Part shown: one piece after another, positions 40,044 through 52,125 of the stretch
How positions within the stretch are numbered: the stretch's first letter is position 1
Layout of the letters: every line of letters starts with the position of its first letter
The notes under the pieces: generated by a model
The model's input: the letters and a program-made list of their open reading frames with translations, nothing else
The model's database searches: none
Told to the model about the DNA's origin: nothing
Made by a program: the position numbers and the translations under genes
Source of the DNA: an uncultured Pelagibacteraceae bacterium
Lineage (GTDB): Bacteria > Pseudomonadota > Alphaproteobacteria > Pelagibacterales > Pelagibacteraceae
Direction of reading: 5' to 3'
Length of the DNA: 64,000 nt
NCBI GenBank assembly: GCA_902540785.1
Contig: CACBOA010000001.1
Coordinates: forward strand, 62,001-126,000

Positions 40044-42278
40044 TTAATATAAGTTTTGTCTTGATTTAACAGCTCTTAGCTCTATTAAGTTTTCGTGTCC
40101 AACACCATCTTTATCAATTCTGCTAAATACAGATTTAATATTCCACCCATTATCTAAAAACCAATCAAATCCAGTTTCCAAAATAATCATTGAGTTATAT
40201 TTTTTTTCAATAGTAGTATTATATTTGGTTGTTTCTCCAACAAAGTTAGCTTGTATATCTGATCCATCTGTAAGATCCTTATTAAAATCTATCTTAAAAT
40301 AAGGAATAAATAATGAGTCGGTAAGGTAAATTTCTTTCTCAACGGCAGATCCTAAAGAAATTGATGATGTTTCAAGTTCTCTTTTGTCAAATTTTAGCTT
40401 TGAACTACTGCTACCTGTCTCAGAATATCCATCAAAATTTACAAAACCGAGATCAAATTTGGAATAATTGTGAAATTTATAATTTTTACGGACATTCTTT
40501 AAATTATATTTAACCGAACCAAAAATTTGATTTGCTTTAAATTTACCTTTTACAACATTGGAAGGGTTTGAGGTATCAGTAATACGTGTTGTGGCATAAG
40601 TAGTTTTTCCAAACCCTAAAAAAGAATCGATATAATTTTTTTCAGATCCTTGCCAGGTATTATATAGGGAAAAATTATTTGATCTTGCTAAAAATCCAGT
40701 GCTATCTTTAGTGCCTATATTAGATTGATCATCTTCGCGCCTAAAAACAAGTCCAAATAAAGAACCTTTATTATAATTAACATCTGCACCTAATAAAAAA
40801 CTCTCAGTTCTATTTATTATTCCTAAATCGCCACCTGAGCTAAGATTAAGTCTTCCTTTATTAATTGAGCCAGCTGTCCAAAATGCCCAATCTTTTGGTG
40901 TCATATTATAATTTTCTTTTAAATATTTTGTTAATGGTAGTTCACTAATTAAATCATCAATATTTTTTGAGGATAAATTTTTATATTTATCAATGTAATA
41001 ATCAAATAATTCTGGGGGTATTTGTTCTTTGTAATTATTTTGATTAGAAAGAGTCAATTTCATATCTTTAATTCGAGTTGATTTATTAATTCCAACTCTT
41101 CTAAACTGTTCCATTCTACGCATAACTTGATTGGTAGTATTGAACATAAATCTTTTAGCATGTTCTGTTTGTGCGTTTGCCATTCCACTTACTTGTTTGT
41201 CATCGAACGCATTGAAACCGCTAACTTCTGTTGATTTAATTGTTAATGTAGTTTGACCACTTACGGTTGCACTTTCACCAGCTGTTCCACCATATTCAAT
41301 TACATACGCTCCAGTTGTATCATTTGTGCAATGTAAGTCATTCCATTTACCTTTTCTGCCTGATGGAGAACCGTACATATGAGCACAATTTTCATCCCCG
41401 TCATATGCAGATGGGTGATCGTTAGGTTCATCAGTTAACCAATTTGCATAAGAATAACCTGATGCAACTGTGCAATCCTCATGTGCAGGATCTGCCTTAT
41501 TAACTCCTGGTGTTGTACTCTCAATTGCTACTTGACAAAAAAAAGTCTTTCCGTTTTCAGGTCCTGAAACCCATTCCCATGTACCTTCTCCTGCTCGAGC
41601 ATTACCTTGTCCTAAATCAAGACTTATAGCTGGATGGGTATTAGATGTATGTGTTGCATCATCAGATCCACCAATCCAAGTATTGGTACCAATTTTATTT
41701 TTAATAAAATTATTCTCAGCTTCACTTGTAATTGTTACGAGATAACCTGTAAGACCTAAGTAAGTTGAAGCTTCTGCAGCAGTTTTTGCGTCTTCCCAAT
41801 TAATAGTTCCAGTTACAAGTTCATAGTAATGACCATTTCCTGAAAAATAATTAGTACCAGCTGGAGTTACAGCAACAGTAATAGTAGGAGATCCAGCAAC
41901 GCCATCGCCTTTAAATGATAATGTTGCAAGTGCGTTATTAATATCATCTTGAGTTCCTCTAAAACCTATTTCAGTAAGAGAACTACCTGTACACTTAGAA
42001 GGGACACTTGAATTATCACTTGGATAATCACAATAGCCCTGTGCCTGCATTAGATTTGTAACAGAAGTTACCTTTATATTTCCATCCGATGCTACTGCTG
42101 AAACGAGGAGAGTTCCTGTATAACCGCTAATACTAGGTGTTGTTCCTGAACTTGATAATAAAACGAAATCAGTTGTATCAGTTGTTAAAGTTGAAGGCAT
42201 AGTAACTGTGCCCGAATAAGCTTTATTACCGTTTAAAAGAAAGATAAAAATTATTAAACTCAAAACAGCTATTCTCAT
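40044..42278 (-). CDS. Exported C-type-lectin-like domain protein with autotransporter-like C-terminus
   Basis: 744 aa, signal peptide; CTLD pattern GHYYELVTGTINWEDAKTAAEAS...WIGGSDD...GTWEWVSGPENG...WLTDEPND...ENCAHM...GKWNDLHC; C-terminal ~280 aa of amphipathic beta-barrel-like repeats. Confidence 0.75.
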   Translation of the reverse strand: MRIAVLSLIIFIFLLNGNKAYSGTVTMPSTLTTDTTDFVLLSSSGTTPSISGYTGTLLVSAVASDGNIKVTSVTNLMQAQGYCDYPSDNSSVPSKCTGSSLTEIGFRGTQDDINNALATLSFKGDGVAGSPTITVAVTPAGTNYFSGNGHYYELVTGTINWEDAKTAAEASTYLGLTGYLVTITSEAENNFIKNKIGTNTWIGGSDDATHTSNTHPAISLDLGQGNARAGEGTWEWVSGPENGKTFFCQVAIESTTPGVNKADPAHEDCTVASGYSYANWLTDEPNDHPSAYDGDENCAHMYGSPSGRKGKWNDLHCTNDTTGAYVIEYGGTAGESATVSGQTTLTIKSTEVSGFNAFDDKQVSGMANAQTEHAKRFMFNTTNQVMRRMEQFRRVGINKSTRIKDMKLTLSNQNNYKEQIPPELFDYYIDKYKNLSSKNIDDLISELPLTKYLKENYNMTPKDWAFWTAGSINKGRLNLSSGGDLGIINRTESFLLGADVNYNKGSLFGLVFRREDDQSNIGTKDSTGFLARSNNFSLYNTWQGSEKNYIDSFLGFGKTTYATTRITDTSNPSNVVKGKFKANQIFGSVKYNLKNVRKNYKFHNYSKFDLGFVNFDGYSETGSSSSKLKFDKRELETSSISLGSAVEKEIYLTDSLFIPYFKIDFNKDLTDGSDIQANFVGETTKYNTTIEKKYNSMIILETGFDWFLDNGWNIKSVFSRIDKDGVGHENLIELRAVKSRQNLY

Positions 42279-42319
42279 AAAATAATCTAATTATTTTAAT
42301 AATTTTTCAATTTTACATA

Positions 42320-44392
42320 TTAAACCAAAGCTTGTTTAATAGATAGTTTCACCTTTCCTCTATCAAAACCAATTACTTTAACTTTTACTTCATCGCCTTC
42401 TTTGACAACATCAGTTACTTTAGCAACTCTTTTATCTGCAAGTTCTGATATATGAACAAGTCCGTCTTGTTTTCCTAGGAAATTAACAAATGCACCAAAC
42501 TCCATAATCTTCATAACTTTTCCAGAATAAATTTTATTTAACTCAGCTTTGGCAGTGATATCTTTGATCATTTGCATAGCAATGTTTCTAGACTCTTCAT
42601 CTGGAGCAGCAACTGTGACTATACCCTCATCATTTACATCAACTTTAGCACCTGATTTTTCAACTATCTCTCTTATGGTTGCTCCACCTTTTCCAATCAC
42701 AGCAGCAATGTCTTTTTTATCAACATTAATTTTTTCCATTTTTGGAGTGTGTTTTCCAACATCAGCTCTTGAGGCTGATAATGCTTTATTCATCTCTCCT
42801 AAAATATGAACTCTTCCATCTTTAGCTTGGCTTAATGCCTGCTCCATTATCTCAAATGTAATTCCTGTAATTTTGATATCCATTTGAAGAGAAGTAATTC
42901 CATCTTTAGTTCCGGCAACTTTAAAGTCCATATCACCTAAATGATCTTCATCACCTAAGATATCTGATAAGACACTAAAATCATCACCTTCTTTGATCAA
43001 ACCCATTGCTATACCTGCAACTGGTTCTTTAATGGGTACACCCGCATCCATTAGTGCTAATGATGTTCCACAAACAGTAGCCATTGAAGATGAACCATTA
43101 GACTCAGTAATCTCCGAAACTACTCTAAAAGTATAGGGGAATGCTTCTTTTGATGGCAATGAAGAATGTATTGCTCTCCACGCTAATTTACCATGTCCAA
43201 TTTCTCTTCTACCAGTTCCAATTCTTCCTGTTTCTCCAACTGAAAAAGGTGGAAAATTGTAGTGAAGCATGAATCTTTCTCTTTGTAATCCATCTAAACT
43301 TTCAATTCTTTGCTCATCATCCGATGTACCTAAAGTAGCTGTCACAATTGCCTGTGTTTCACCTCTGGTAAACAAAGCAGAACCATGGGTTCGTGGTAGA
43401 ACACCAACTTCACAAGATATAGGCCTTACATCAGATAATCCTCTACCATCAATTCTGTTTTTATTTTTTAAAATATCTGTTCGAACTATTGATTTTTCGA
43501 TTTTTTTGAGTTCAGAATTAACATCAAGATCTGTGTAATTTTCATCTTCCTCATAAAGTTTTTTAGCTTTGTCAGTAATTTCTGAAATTTGATTTGATCT
43601 ATCTTGTTTATCTATCGTTGCAAAAGCTTTTTTAAGATCTTCTGTGAAAGTTCCCTCAAGTTTTTTCTTAACTTCTGATAGGTCCTTCTTTTCAACGATC
43701 CATTCAGGTTTTCTACATTCTTTTGCAAGTTCTTCAATCATTTCAATCACAGGAACAAAACCTTCATGACCAAATTTAACTGCATTTAACATCTCTTCCT
43801 CTGTTAAACCGCTCGCTTCAGACTCAACCATAAGCACTGCATCTTTAGTACCCGCTACAACCAAGTCTAATTTTGATTTTTCAAGCTCAGCTTTTGATGG
43901 ATTTAAAACATATTTTCCATCAATAAAACCAACCCTAGAGGCTCCAACAGGACCCATGAATGGCATTCCTGATATAGCTAAAGCTGCTGATGATGCTGTA
44001 ATTGATAAAATATCTGCTTCATTTTCTTTATCATAAGAAATTACCGTTGGTAACAACTGAACTTCATTTTTAAATTCATCAGGAAATAACGGTCTGATTG
44101 GTCTATCAATTAATCTAGAGATTAATGTTTCACTCTCGGTTGGTCTTGCCTCTCTTTTGAAATACCCACCTGGAATTTTTCCTGCCGCATAGTATTTTTC
44201 CTGATAATTTACGGATAGTGGGAAATAATCAACATCAGGATTTACTTTTTTTGCTCCCACCACTGTTGCTAAAACAACTGTCTCTCCACATGTCGCGATT
44301 ATTGCACCGTCTGCTTGTCTTGCTACTTTTCCTGTTTCTAAACTTATCTTCTTTCCTGCTACTTCAATTTCCTTCTTATACACTTTAAACAT
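42320..44392 (-). CDS. pnp: Polyribonucleotide nucleotidyltransferase
   Basis: 690 aa; [18 protein letters not shown] and S1 domains. Confidence 0.97.
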   Translation of the reverse strand: MFKVYKKEIEVAGKKISLETGKVARQADGAIIATCGETVVLATVVGAKKVNPDVDYFPLSVNYQEKYYAAGKIPGGYFKREARPTESETLISRLIDRPIRPLFPDEFKNEVQLLPTVISYDKENEADILSITASSAALAISGMPFMGPVGASRVGFIDGKYVLNPSKAELEKSKLDLVVAGTKDAVLMVESEASGLTEEEMLNAVKFGHEGFVPVIEMIEELAKECRKPEWIVEKKDLSEVKKKLEGTFTEDLKKAFATIDKQDRSNQISEITDKAKKLYEEDENYTDLDVNSELKKIEKSIVRTDILKNKNRIDGRGLSDVRPISCEVGVLPRTHGSALFTRGETQAIVTATLGTSDDEQRIESLDGLQRERFMLHYNFPPFSVGETGRIGTGRREIGHGKLAWRAIHSSLPSKEAFPYTFRVVSEITESNGSSSMATVCGTSLALMDAGVPIKEPVAGIAMGLIKEGDDFSVLSDILGDEDHLGDMDFKVAGTKDGITSLQMDIKITGITFEIMEQALSQAKDGRVHILGEMNKALSASRADVGKHTPKMEKINVDKKDIAAVIGKGGATIREIVEKSGAKVDVNDEGIVTVAAPDEESRNIAMQMIKDITAKAELNKIYSGKVMKIMEFGAFVNFLGKQDGLVHISELADKRVAKVTDVVKEGDEVKVKVIGFDRGKVKLSIKQALV

Positions 44393-44393
44393 T

Positions 44394-44434
44394 TCATTTC
44401 CATTTCGTTTCGTTCGTTTCGTTTCATTCCGTTC
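44394..44434. repeat. Low-complexity GAAAC/CGAAA-type repeat tract in the pnp 5' leader
   Basis: tttcatttccatttcgtttcgttcgtttcgtttcattccg; on the coding strand cggaatgaaacgaaacgaacgaaacgaaatggaaatga. Confidence 0.65.
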
Positions 44435-44449
44435 TATCTATTTTGATTT

Positions 44450-44698
44450 TTACTTTCTCAATTTCAATTTCGACAGTACATTTTTGTAAGAATCAACCTT
44501 ATTTTTTTTAAGGTAATCTAACAATTTTTTTCTCTTATTAACTGCTTTCAGTAAGCCAACTGAGGAGTGTTTATCTTTTTTAAACTGCTTAATATGTTTA
44601 GATAAATTCTCAATTTTTTCTGTTAATAAAGCTATTTGAATCTCAGATGATCCTGTATCCTTATCATGAATAGCTAATTCTGATGATTTTTTGCTCAT
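44450..44698 (-). CDS. rpsO: 30S ribosomal protein S15
   Basis: 82 aa; DTGSSEIQIALLTEKIENLSKHIKQFKKDKHS. Confidence 0.95.
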   Translation of the reverse strand: MSKKSSELAIHDKDTGSSEIQIALLTEKIENLSKHIKQFKKDKHSSVGLLKAVNKRKKLLDYLKKNKVDSYKNVLSKLKLRK

Positions 44699-44708
44699 AT
44701 TTATTTTC

Positions 44709-45077
44709 CTACTTGTTTGTTTGTTTAATTAAATTTTCAATTTTTTCTGCATATTCAAAAGACTCATCTTTACGAAAAAGGATTTTTGGTAAAAACTTTA
44801 CAATAATTTTTTGGGACAAAATTTTTCTTATTAAAAAAGCATACTCTTTTAATTTTTCGATTGTTTTGTCGGCATCTTTACCACCTAATGGTAACACATA
44901 TGCTTTAGCTATTTTCAAATCCTGACTCATTCTAACTTCTGTTACTGTTATATTATTTGTTTCTAAATTAGGAATTTTTGCCTCATTCCTTATAAAAATC
45001 ATACTCAAAGACTGTTTAATCATCTCACCAACTCTAAGTTGCCTTTGGGTAAATTGTTTTCCTATTCTATCAGCCAT
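44709..45077 (-). CDS. rbfA: Ribosome-binding factor A
   Basis: 122 aa; QRQLRVGEMIKQSLSMI, VTEVRMSQDLKIAKAYV. Confidence 0.92.
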   Translation of the reverse strand: MADRIGKQFTQRQLRVGEMIKQSLSMIFIRNEAKIPNLETNNITVTEVRMSQDLKIAKAYVLPLGGKDADKTIEKLKEYAFLIRKILSQKIIVKFLPKILFRKDESFEYAEKIENLIKQTNK

Positions 45078-47296
45078 TATATTGACCTTTCAGTAGATGT
45101 AACATTAAAAGCTTCAATTGTATCATTTTTTTGAAAATCCATGTAATCCTTGAGAGCGATACCACACTCCTGGCCAATATCTACCTGTTTTACTTGGTTT
45201 TTCTCTCTAAATATGGTCGCTATTTTACCCGTGTAAATAATCGTACCGTCTCTAATAATCCTTACGTTGGAATTAGCAAGAATTTCACCCTCTGTTACTT
45301 TAGAGCCTGCAACTTTGCCTGCACCAGATACTTTAAATATTTCTAAAATTTGAGCCGTACCCGTTATACTTTCTTGCACATCTGGGGCCAGTAGTCCTGA
45401 CATGCTTTTTTTAACAAAGTCCAATACCTCATAAATTATATTATATGTTGATATTTTTATATTTTCATCTTCTGCCAGTTTTTTTGCTTCTTTGCTTGGT
45501 TTAACATTAAAAGCTATTAAAACAGCTTGTGATGCTTTTGCTAAAGTAACGTCAGTCTCTGTAATCATTCCTATATCTGCTAAAATAATTTTTGGTTTCA
45601 CCTCATCATGTTTAATTTGATTAATGGCATTTTTAATAGCTTCTGAGGAACCGTGGACGTCTGATTTGATAATTAAATTCAAATCCTGAGATGATTTATT
45701 TGAAAATGCTGATTCTTGTGTTGCAAAAGACAAAGGATTTTTAATATCTTTATTTTCCTCTGTTCTATTCTCACTAAGAGTTTTAGCTTCTTTTTCACTA
45801 TCAAGAACAATAAAATCATCCCCCGATTTTGCAGCACCGTTTATACCCAAGATTTCTACTGGAGTTGACGGAATTGCTTCTCTAACATTTTCGCCTTTAT
45901 CGTTTATTATAGCTCTTATTTTGCCCCATTTTATCCCGCTAACAAAATAGTCTCCTTTTTTTAAAGTACCGCTTGTTACAATAATATTTGCGACAGGGCC
46001 TCTTCCAACATCAATTTTTGACTCAAGTACTACACCGGTCGCTTTTGAATCAAAATCTGTTTTTAGATCTAAAATTTCTGCTTGTAAAGTTATCGCTTCA
46101 AGCAATTTGTTTAAATTCATTTTTGTTTTAGCAGAGATTTCCACCATTAATGTATCTCCTGATAAATCCTCGGCGATCAATTCATATTCTAATAATTGAT
46201 TTTTTATTTTTTGAGGATCAGCATCTGGTAAATCACATTTATTTATTGCCACTACTATAGGAACCTTTGCGGCTTTTGCATGTCTTATTGACTCTACTGT
46301 TTGAGGTTTAACTCCATCATCTGCTGCAACTACTAAAACAACAATATCAGTTAATTTTGATCCTCTTGCACGCATTTCAGTAAAAGCGGCATGTCCAGGA
46401 GTATCAATAAAAGTTAAATTATTATCACCACTTGTAATTTGATAAGCTCCAATATGTTGTGTAATTCCACCAAATTCTCCTGACACCACATTGGCACTTC
46501 TTAGAACATCCAAAACAGAAGTTTTTCCGTGATCAACATGACCCATTACAGTTATTATCGGTGCTCTATTTTTTAAATTTTCAGTTCGGGCTTCTTTGAT
46601 TTTTTTAATTATTTCTTCTGCTTTTTCTTCCCTAATAGGATTATGTCCAAATTCTTTTACTAAATACTCAGCGGTATCGGCAGCTAATGTTTGATTTATT
46701 GTTACGGTAACACCCATTCCAAACAAATGTTTAATTACATTACTAGACTGCTCAGCCATTCTATTGGCTAACTCTCTCACGGTTATAGCTTCTGGAATAT
46801 TAATATTCCTCTTAATGCGTTTTTGATTATCTGTACTATCCTCTTTATTTATATTTTTAAGTTCTTTTTGTCTTGCTCTTTTTACAGATGCTAAACTTCT
46901 TTCTCTTGTTTCTATTTCATCACTTAACGCCCTAGAAACAGTTAATTTTACATCTCTTTTTTTTAAGCCACTTGTCTTAGATTTTTTGTCTTTATCATCC
47001 TCTCCTTTAAATCTTTTTGTTGCCCTTTGCTCTGCTAACTTACGTTTTTCAAAATCGCTTATACCTAAATTAGAATTATTTATTTTGAAGTTTGTTTTAT
47101 AATTATCACCCTTTTTATAGTTTGTTGATGGTGATTTAAATCCATCTCCTTTAGAAAATTTTCCTTTACCTGAAAATTTAGGGGATTGCCTATTAATTAT
47201 AACCGTTTTTTTTCCTTGATTATTTAAACTATCAATATTTTTAAATGATTTTTTAGGACCACCTGAAATTGTTAATTTTGTTTTTTTGTTTTCCAT
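45077..47296 (-). CDS. infB: Translation initiation factor IF-2
   Basis: 739 aa; [35 protein letters not shown]. Confidence 0.97.
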   Translation of the reverse strand: MENKKTKLTISGGPKKSFKNIDSLNNQGKKTVIINRQSPKFSGKGKFSKGDGFKSPSTNYKKGDNYKTNFKINNSNLGISDFEKRKLAEQRATKRFKGEDDKDKKSKTSGLKKRDVKLTVSRALSDEIETRERSLASVKRARQKELKNINKEDSTDNQKRIKRNINIPEAITVRELANRMAEQSSNVIKHLFGMGVTVTINQTLAADTAEYLVKEFGHNPIREEKAEEIIKKIKEARTENLKNRAPIITVMGHVDHGKTSVLDVLRSANVVSGEFGGITQHIGAYQITSGDNNLTFIDTPGHAAFTEMRARGSKLTDIVVLVVAADDGVKPQTVESIRHAKAAKVPIVVAINKCDLPDADPQKIKNQLLEYELIAEDLSGDTLMVEISAKTKMNLNKLLEAITLQAEILDLKTDFDSKATGVVLESKIDVGRGPVANIIVTSGTLKKGDYFVSGIKWGKIRAIINDKGENVREAIPSTPVEILGINGAAKSGDDFIVLDSEKEAKTLSENRTEENKDIKNPLSFATQESAFSNKSSQDLNLIIKSDVHGSSEAIKNAINQIKHDEVKPKIILADIGMITETDVTLAKASQAVLIAFNVKPSKEAKKLAEDENIKISTYNIIYEVLDFVKKSMSGLLAPDVQESITGTAQILEIFKVSGAGKVAGSKVTEGEILANSNVRIIRDGTIIYTGKIATIFREKNQVKQVDIGQECGIALKDYMDFQKNDTIEAFNVTSTERSI

Positions 47297-47306
47297 TACT
47301 CATCTC

Positions 47307-48860
47307 TCAATCTTTATAAATTATGTTTCTAGCTGACATAATTAGCTCATCTGCCTCAGACTTTGATAGTGCAAAATCTTCTAAATATCCTTGAATTTTT
47401 ATCTTCTCTCCTTTTACAACATCAAAACCTCCTGTTAACTCATCTGATGCTAGATCGGCGAAATCTTCGAGTTTTAAAATTTTTTGCTCTCCCAAAGTTA
47501 ACAACATGCCTGGTGTTAAGCCTTTCAGGTTGATTAAATCATCTGATATTCCCAAATCTTTAATTCTCTGTGAAATATCCTCTTGATCTTTCTTATGAAA
47601 TTCTTTTGCCCTCTCTATTAAAGCTATAGCAGTGTCCTCTTCAATTCCCTCTATATTCTTGAAACTATCTAGAGAGCTATCTTTAATGTCATCTATAGTT
47701 GAAAAACCTTCTGCAACAAGTAACTGACCGAGAGTTTCATCCAACTCTAAATTTTTAACAAAATTTTCTGTTTTTTCTTTGAACTCTTGTTGTCTTCTCT
47801 CAGAGTCCTCTTGATCTGTCATTATGTTGATTTCATAATTTAATAATTTTGTTGCAAGTCTTACGTTTTGCCCCCTACGACCTATTGCTTTACTAAGATT
47901 TTCCTCAGTCAAAATCACATCTAATTTTTTTCTTTCAAAATCAACATTTACTCTTTGAACCTCAGCTGGAGATAATGCATTAGAGACTAAAATCGCCGGA
48001 TCTTCTGACCAATTTACAATATCAATTTTTTCACCCTGTAATTCGTTTACAACAGCTTGAACTCTAGAACCCCTCATTCCAACACAAGCACCTACAGGAT
48101 CTAATGAAGTATCAATTGCCTTAACACAGACCTTCGCTCTACTTCCAGGGTCTCTAGAGGAAGATTTAATTTCAATTAACCCATCATAAATTTCTGGAAC
48201 CTCTTGAACAAAAAGTTTTTCCATAAATTTTGGATGTGCTCTAGATAAAAAAATTTGTTGCCCTTTATTTTCTCTTCTAACATCATAGCAATAAGCTTTA
48301 ATTCTATCACCAGCTTTTATATTCTCTCTAGGAATAAGCTCACTTTTTTGAATTATGGCCTCTGTCCTTCCAAGATCAACTATTACATTTCCAAATTCAA
48401 GTCTTTTTACTATTCCGCTTAAAATTGAGTCTTGTTTATCTTTGAAATCGTTAAACTGTCTTTCTCTCTCAGCTTCACGAACATTAAAACTTATAACCTG
48501 TTTAGCCGTTTGTGCAGCTATTCTTCCAAAATCAAACGCTGGAAGTGGTTGTAAAACTTCGTCGCCAATTTTTTTGTCTTTGTTTTGATTATTTAAAACA
48601 ATAGCATCCTTCAATTTAATTTCTGTGTTGGAATTTTCTGGATTTTCTGAAATTATTAATTTTCTGAAAATCTCTATGTCTCCATTCTCTCTATTTATAG
48701 AAACTTTAATTTCATTGTCTTGACCGAACTTTGACTTAGCAGCTTTTGCAATTCCAGTTTCCATTGAATTAATTATCAACTCTTTATCAATGGCTTTTTC
48801 CAAAGCCACTGCCTCAGCAATTCTTAACAATTCTAATTTATCAGCTCTTTTATTTAACAT
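47307..48860 (-). CDS. nusA: Transcription termination/antitermination factor NusA
   Basis: S1/KH architecture (GACVGMRGSRVQAVVNELQGEKIDIV); start set at MLNKRADKLELL (48860) since the track start 48890 lies in a terminator hairpin. Confidence 0.95.
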   Translation of the reverse strand: MLNKRADKLELLRIAEAVALEKAIDKELIINSMETGIAKAAKSKFGQDNEIKVSINRENGDIEIFRKLIISENPENSNTEIKLKDAIVLNNQNKDKKIGDEVLQPLPAFDFGRIAAQTAKQVISFNVREAERERQFNDFKDKQDSILSGIVKRLEFGNVIVDLGRTEAIIQKSELIPRENIKAGDRIKAYCYDVRRENKGQQIFLSRAHPKFMEKLFVQEVPEIYDGLIEIKSSSRDPGSRAKVCVKAIDTSLDPVGACVGMRGSRVQAVVNELQGEKIDIVNWSEDPAILVSNALSPAEVQRVNVDFERKKLDVILTEENLSKAIGRRGQNVRLATKLLNYEINIMTDQEDSERRQQEFKEKTENFVKNLELDETLGQLLVAEGFSTIDDIKDSSLDSFKNIEGIEEDTAIALIERAKEFHKKDQEDISQRIKDLGISDDLINLKGLTPGMLLTLGEQKILKLEDFADLASDELTGGFDVVKGEKIKIQGYLEDFALSKSEADELIMSARNIIYKD

Positions 48861-48873
48861 TTTAGTAAACTCC

Positions 48874-48902
48874 AAAAAAAAATGGGCCAAAGCCCATTTT
48901 TG
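48874..48902 (-). terminator. Rho-independent terminator downstream of metK / upstream of nusA
   Basis: Minus strand AAAAATGGGC-TTTG-GCCCATTTTTTTTT, perfect 10-bp stem plus T-run. Confidence 0.88.
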
Positions 48903-48955
48903 AAATCGAGAGTGTACTCGGAATATAGTAAAGTTTATTAATTATTCAATAAAAA

Positions 48956-50125
48956 CTATTTTGTAAAAACTGTAGTTTTATCAGTGTTTTCCCAAGAAAA
49001 AGCTCCATCACTTTCAGGGGTTCTTCCAAAATGGCCATAGGCAGCTGTTTTTTCATAAATGGCCTTATTCAATCCCAACATCTCTCTAATCCCTCTAGGA
49101 CTCAAATCAAAATTTTCTTTAATTCTCTCTGTAACAAACTTATTTTTATCCAAATCATCATCAAAAAGATTTACATAGATTGATAGAGGTTTTGATACTC
49201 CGATAGCATATGCCAATTGAATTAAACATTTTTCAGAAATTTTTGAAGCAACGATATTTTTTGCAATATATCTTGCTGCGTAGGCAGCTGATCTATCGAC
49301 TTTGGTTGGGTCTTTTCCAGAAAACGCTCCTCCACCATGAGGTGCTGCCCCACCATAAGTGTCTACAATAATTTTTCTCCCAGTTAATCCGCAATCACCA
49401 TCAGGACCTCCAATGACAAAATTTCCAGTTGGATTTACATAAAACTCATCGTCTTCAAAATCTTTCATAAATTCTTTTGGAATTGTTTTTAACATATATG
49501 GCCTCAAAATTTCTCTGACCTCTTTTTGATTCACGTCAGCTGAATGTTGAGAAGATATAACCACTGACTTCACTTTTGCTGGTTTTCCATTTATATATTC
49601 AAATGTGACTTGGCTTTTAGAGTCGGGTTCAATATTCTTTAATTTTCCAGATTTTCTATCCTTAGCCATTAGTCTTAAAATTTTATGTGAATAGTGAATT
49701 GGTGCTGGCATTAAAACATCAGTTTCACTACATGCATATCCAAACATTATCCCTTGATCCCCAGCTCCTTCATCTTTATTTCCTTTGGAGTCTACTCCCA
49801 TCGCAATATCTGAAGATTGTGAGTGAAGATGAGAATCTATTCTTGTAGCTTCTTTCCAAGTGAAACCTTCTTGATCATAACCAATATCTTTAATGCAGTC
49901 CCTAACATTTTTTATAAGATCTTCTTTATTAATCTCTGGTCCTCTCACCTCTCCGGCTAAAACAACCTTATTGGTAGTTGTAAGAGTTTCACAAGCAACT
50001 CTCGCATAAGGATCTTTAGATAAATAAGTATCTACAACCATATCAGATATTCTATCAGATACTTTGTCTGGATGTCCCTCAGAAACTGACTCGCTAGTAA
50101 AAAGAAAATTTTTTAAATTACTCAT
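48956..50125 (-). CDS. metK: S-adenosylmethionine synthetase
   Basis: 389 aa; [55 protein letters not shown]. Confidence 0.97.
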   Translation of the reverse strand: MSNLKNFLFTSESVSEGHPDKVSDRISDMVVDTYLSKDPYARVACETLTTTNKVVLAGEVRGPEINKEDLIKNVRDCIKDIGYDQEGFTWKEATRIDSHLHSQSSDIAMGVDSKGNKDEGAGDQGIMFGYACSETDVLMPAPIHYSHKILRLMAKDRKSGKLKNIEPDSKSQVTFEYINGKPAKVKSVVISSQHSADVNQKEVREILRPYMLKTIPKEFMKDFEDDEFYVNPTGNFVIGGPDGDCGLTGRKIIVDTYGGAAPHGGGAFSGKDPTKVDRSAAYAARYIAKNIVASKISEKCLIQLAYAIGVSKPLSIYVNLFDDDLDKNKFVTERIKENFDLSPRGIREMLGLNKAIYEKTAAYGHFGRTPESDGAFSWENTDKTTVFTK

Positions 50126-51662
50126 CTTTGATCCTATTAAATGAAAAAATTAATAAAATATACAACAAAATTAATAAGATAAATATTTTGTTTCCGTATA
50201 AAGAAAATATAGTTGGATTAAAGTCTCTTCTTTTTTCAAAGTCAATAAAACCATCTTTGTTATAATTAATTTTTTTTTCGACCTCCCCTAATGGATTAAT
50301 TATTGCTGTCATGCCATTATTTGCTGATCTCAAAACATATTTTCCAGTTTCAATAGCTCTGAATATACTGTGAGAGAAGTGTTGCTTTGGTCCAACAGAT
50401 TTACCAAACCACCCATCTTCAGATATATTTATTATAAAATCGTAATTATTATCTTTTGTCAGATTACCACTATAAATTATCTCATAACAAATTAATGGTA
50501 AAAATTTTAAGCCTTGAGTGTTGTTATCTATATGCATAATTTTTCTTTCACCCCCCTTAGTAAATGATCCAATATTATTGGTAATTGTTTTTAAACCAAT
50601 TTTATTAAGCAAATTTTCAAATGGAAGAAATTCACCAAAAGGAACTAAATTTATTTTATTGTAATTTTGAACTAAGTTTAATTTATTATCAACGAGTGAA
50701 AGTGAATTAAAATACTTATAATTTTTGTTTATTAATGATCTACTAGAAATACCGAGTCCTATTAAATGATTTTCATCAAAGTTTTCGGTAAATAACTTCT
50801 CATATAACTTTAATTCATCTAGATATGTATTTGGTATAATTCCTTCCGGCCACAAAAAAACAGTTTTTTTATAAGGTTCGGGTGAACTTAAATTTATTAA
50901 CTCATTAATAATATTTTCTGTTTGATTATCACTGTAAAACCTATCTAGACTTATATTTGATCCAATTATCCTTATTAAATAAGGATTTTTTACAATTTTT
51001 TCATTTAAGAAACTTTGCTTATATGATTTTCCATAAAATGAAAATAATATTGGAATTAATATAATAAAAATTGAAATAAATGCCTCAACTTTTGATTTTC
51101 TTAAAATATAAATAGCAGGTGCAGAAAAAAAGCTAATTATCAAAAGATTTAATGAGTATGTTCCAATAATGGACGCAAAACTTATAAAACTTAGGTTCTC
51201 CGAAAGACTGTAAATAAATAAGTTCCAAGGAAAACCTGTTAGAATATTTCCTCTTAAAAATTCAACTGATCCAAAAAGAAGAGAAAATAGAAAAAAAGAG
51301 CTTAATAGTCTTTTTAATCGTAATTTATAAAAAATAAATGTTGCTAACCCATAGAATAGACCCAAAAAAGACGGAATAAGCATTAGAGCAACCGGTATTA
51401 AAAATTTAAAATTTGGATCAAAAGTAAGTGATATGGTTATCCAATATAAATTACTTAAGAAATAACTTAAACCAAATAGCCAACCATAAAGAAAGAAAAA
51501 AAATCCATTCTTTTGATCATTGAGTTTCTTAAATAAAAAAATAAAAAAAATACTCAATGTGAAAAAATTTACAAAAAAGTAATTTAAAGGTGGAAGACTT
51601 AAAGATGTTAGTCCTCCTAATATTAATAAAAGTAATATCTCTATTATAAATTTTTTATTCAA
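50118..51662 (-). CDS. lnt: Apolipoprotein N-acyltransferase
   Basis: 514 aa; N-terminal TMs, nitrilase-type WPEGIIP and [10 protein letters not shown]. Confidence 0.92.
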   Translation of the reverse strand: MNKKFIIEILLLLILGGLTSLSLPPLNYFFVNFFTLSIFFIFLFKKLNDQKNGFFFFLYGWLFGLSYFLSNLYWITISLTFDPNFKFLIPVALMLIPSFLGLFYGLATFIFYKLRLKRLLSSFFLFSLLFGSVEFLRGNILTGFPWNLFIYSLSENLSFISFASIIGTYSLNLLIISFFSAPAIYILRKSKVEAFISIFIILIPILFSFYGKSYKQSFLNEKIVKNPYLIRIIGSNISLDRFYSDNQTENIINELINLSSPEPYKKTVFLWPEGIIPNTYLDELKLYEKLFTENFDENHLIGLGISSRSLINKNYKYFNSLSLVDNKLNLVQNYNKINLVPFGEFLPFENLLNKIGLKTITNNIGSFTKGGERKIMHIDNNTQGLKFLPLICYEIIYSGNLTKDNNYDFIINISEDGWFGKSVGPKQHFSHSIFRAIETGKYVLRSANNGMTAIINPLGEVEKKINYNKDGFIDFEKRRDFNPTIFSLYGNKIFILLILLYILLIFSFNRIKDE

Positions 51663-51663
51663 C

Positions 51664-52125
51664 TTAAATTAAAATTTTTTTGACTGATCTAAATATTTTT
51701 TGTTCTTCACGAAACATTATCTGATATTCTTTTTGTTTTATATGATTAAAATTTAATAAGTGTAAGAAGCCGTGAATAAAAATTCTTATAACTTTTTCTT
51801 TAAAATCATGATTAGTTAAATTTTTAGGTTTGTTCATATAATTAAAACTAATAATAATATCTCCTAAATAAATTTCTTTAAAATTTTTGAATTTTTTTTC
51901 TAATGGAAAAGATAACACATCTGTATGCTTATCCTTTTTCCTAAATTTTTTATTTAATTTTCTAATATTCCTATTATTTGAGAGTAATAAGGTAAAATAA
52001 ACATTTTTATTAATAAATCTAAATTTTTTTGGAAAATTACTGCAAATTTTATTGAAAAAAACCTTTTCTTTCTTAATTTTTTGTGACCAAGATTTTTCCT
52101 CGGAAAGAACATTAACTTTGATCAT
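51664..52125 (-). CDS. ybeY: Endoribonuclease YbeY
   Basis: 153 aa; FRKKDKHTDVLSFP, IFIHGFLHLLNFNH metal motif. Confidence 0.92.
   Translation of the reverse strand: MIKVNVLSEEKSWSQKIKKEKVFFNKICSNFPKKFRFINKNVYFTLLLSNNRNIRKLNKKFRKKDKHTDVLSFPLEKKFKNFKEIYLGDIIISFNYMNKPKNLTNHDFKEKVIRIFIHGFLHLLNFNHIKQKEYQIMFREEQKIFRSVKKILI

Noticed and set aside
44712-44730. Short TTTG repeat between rpsO and rbfA
   Set aside because: Encodes the C-terminal QTNK of RbfA; too short to call a repeat element.
48861-48890. Upstream nusA start (MAHFFLEFTK)
   Set aside because: Lies in and just downstream of the terminator hairpin; the canonical NusA N-terminus begins at MLNKRADKL.
48903-48955. SAM riboswitch near metK
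   Set aside because: The gap is downstream of metK and short, and no SAM-II/V-like pseudoknot core was recognised; metK's own upstream region is lnt coding sequence.
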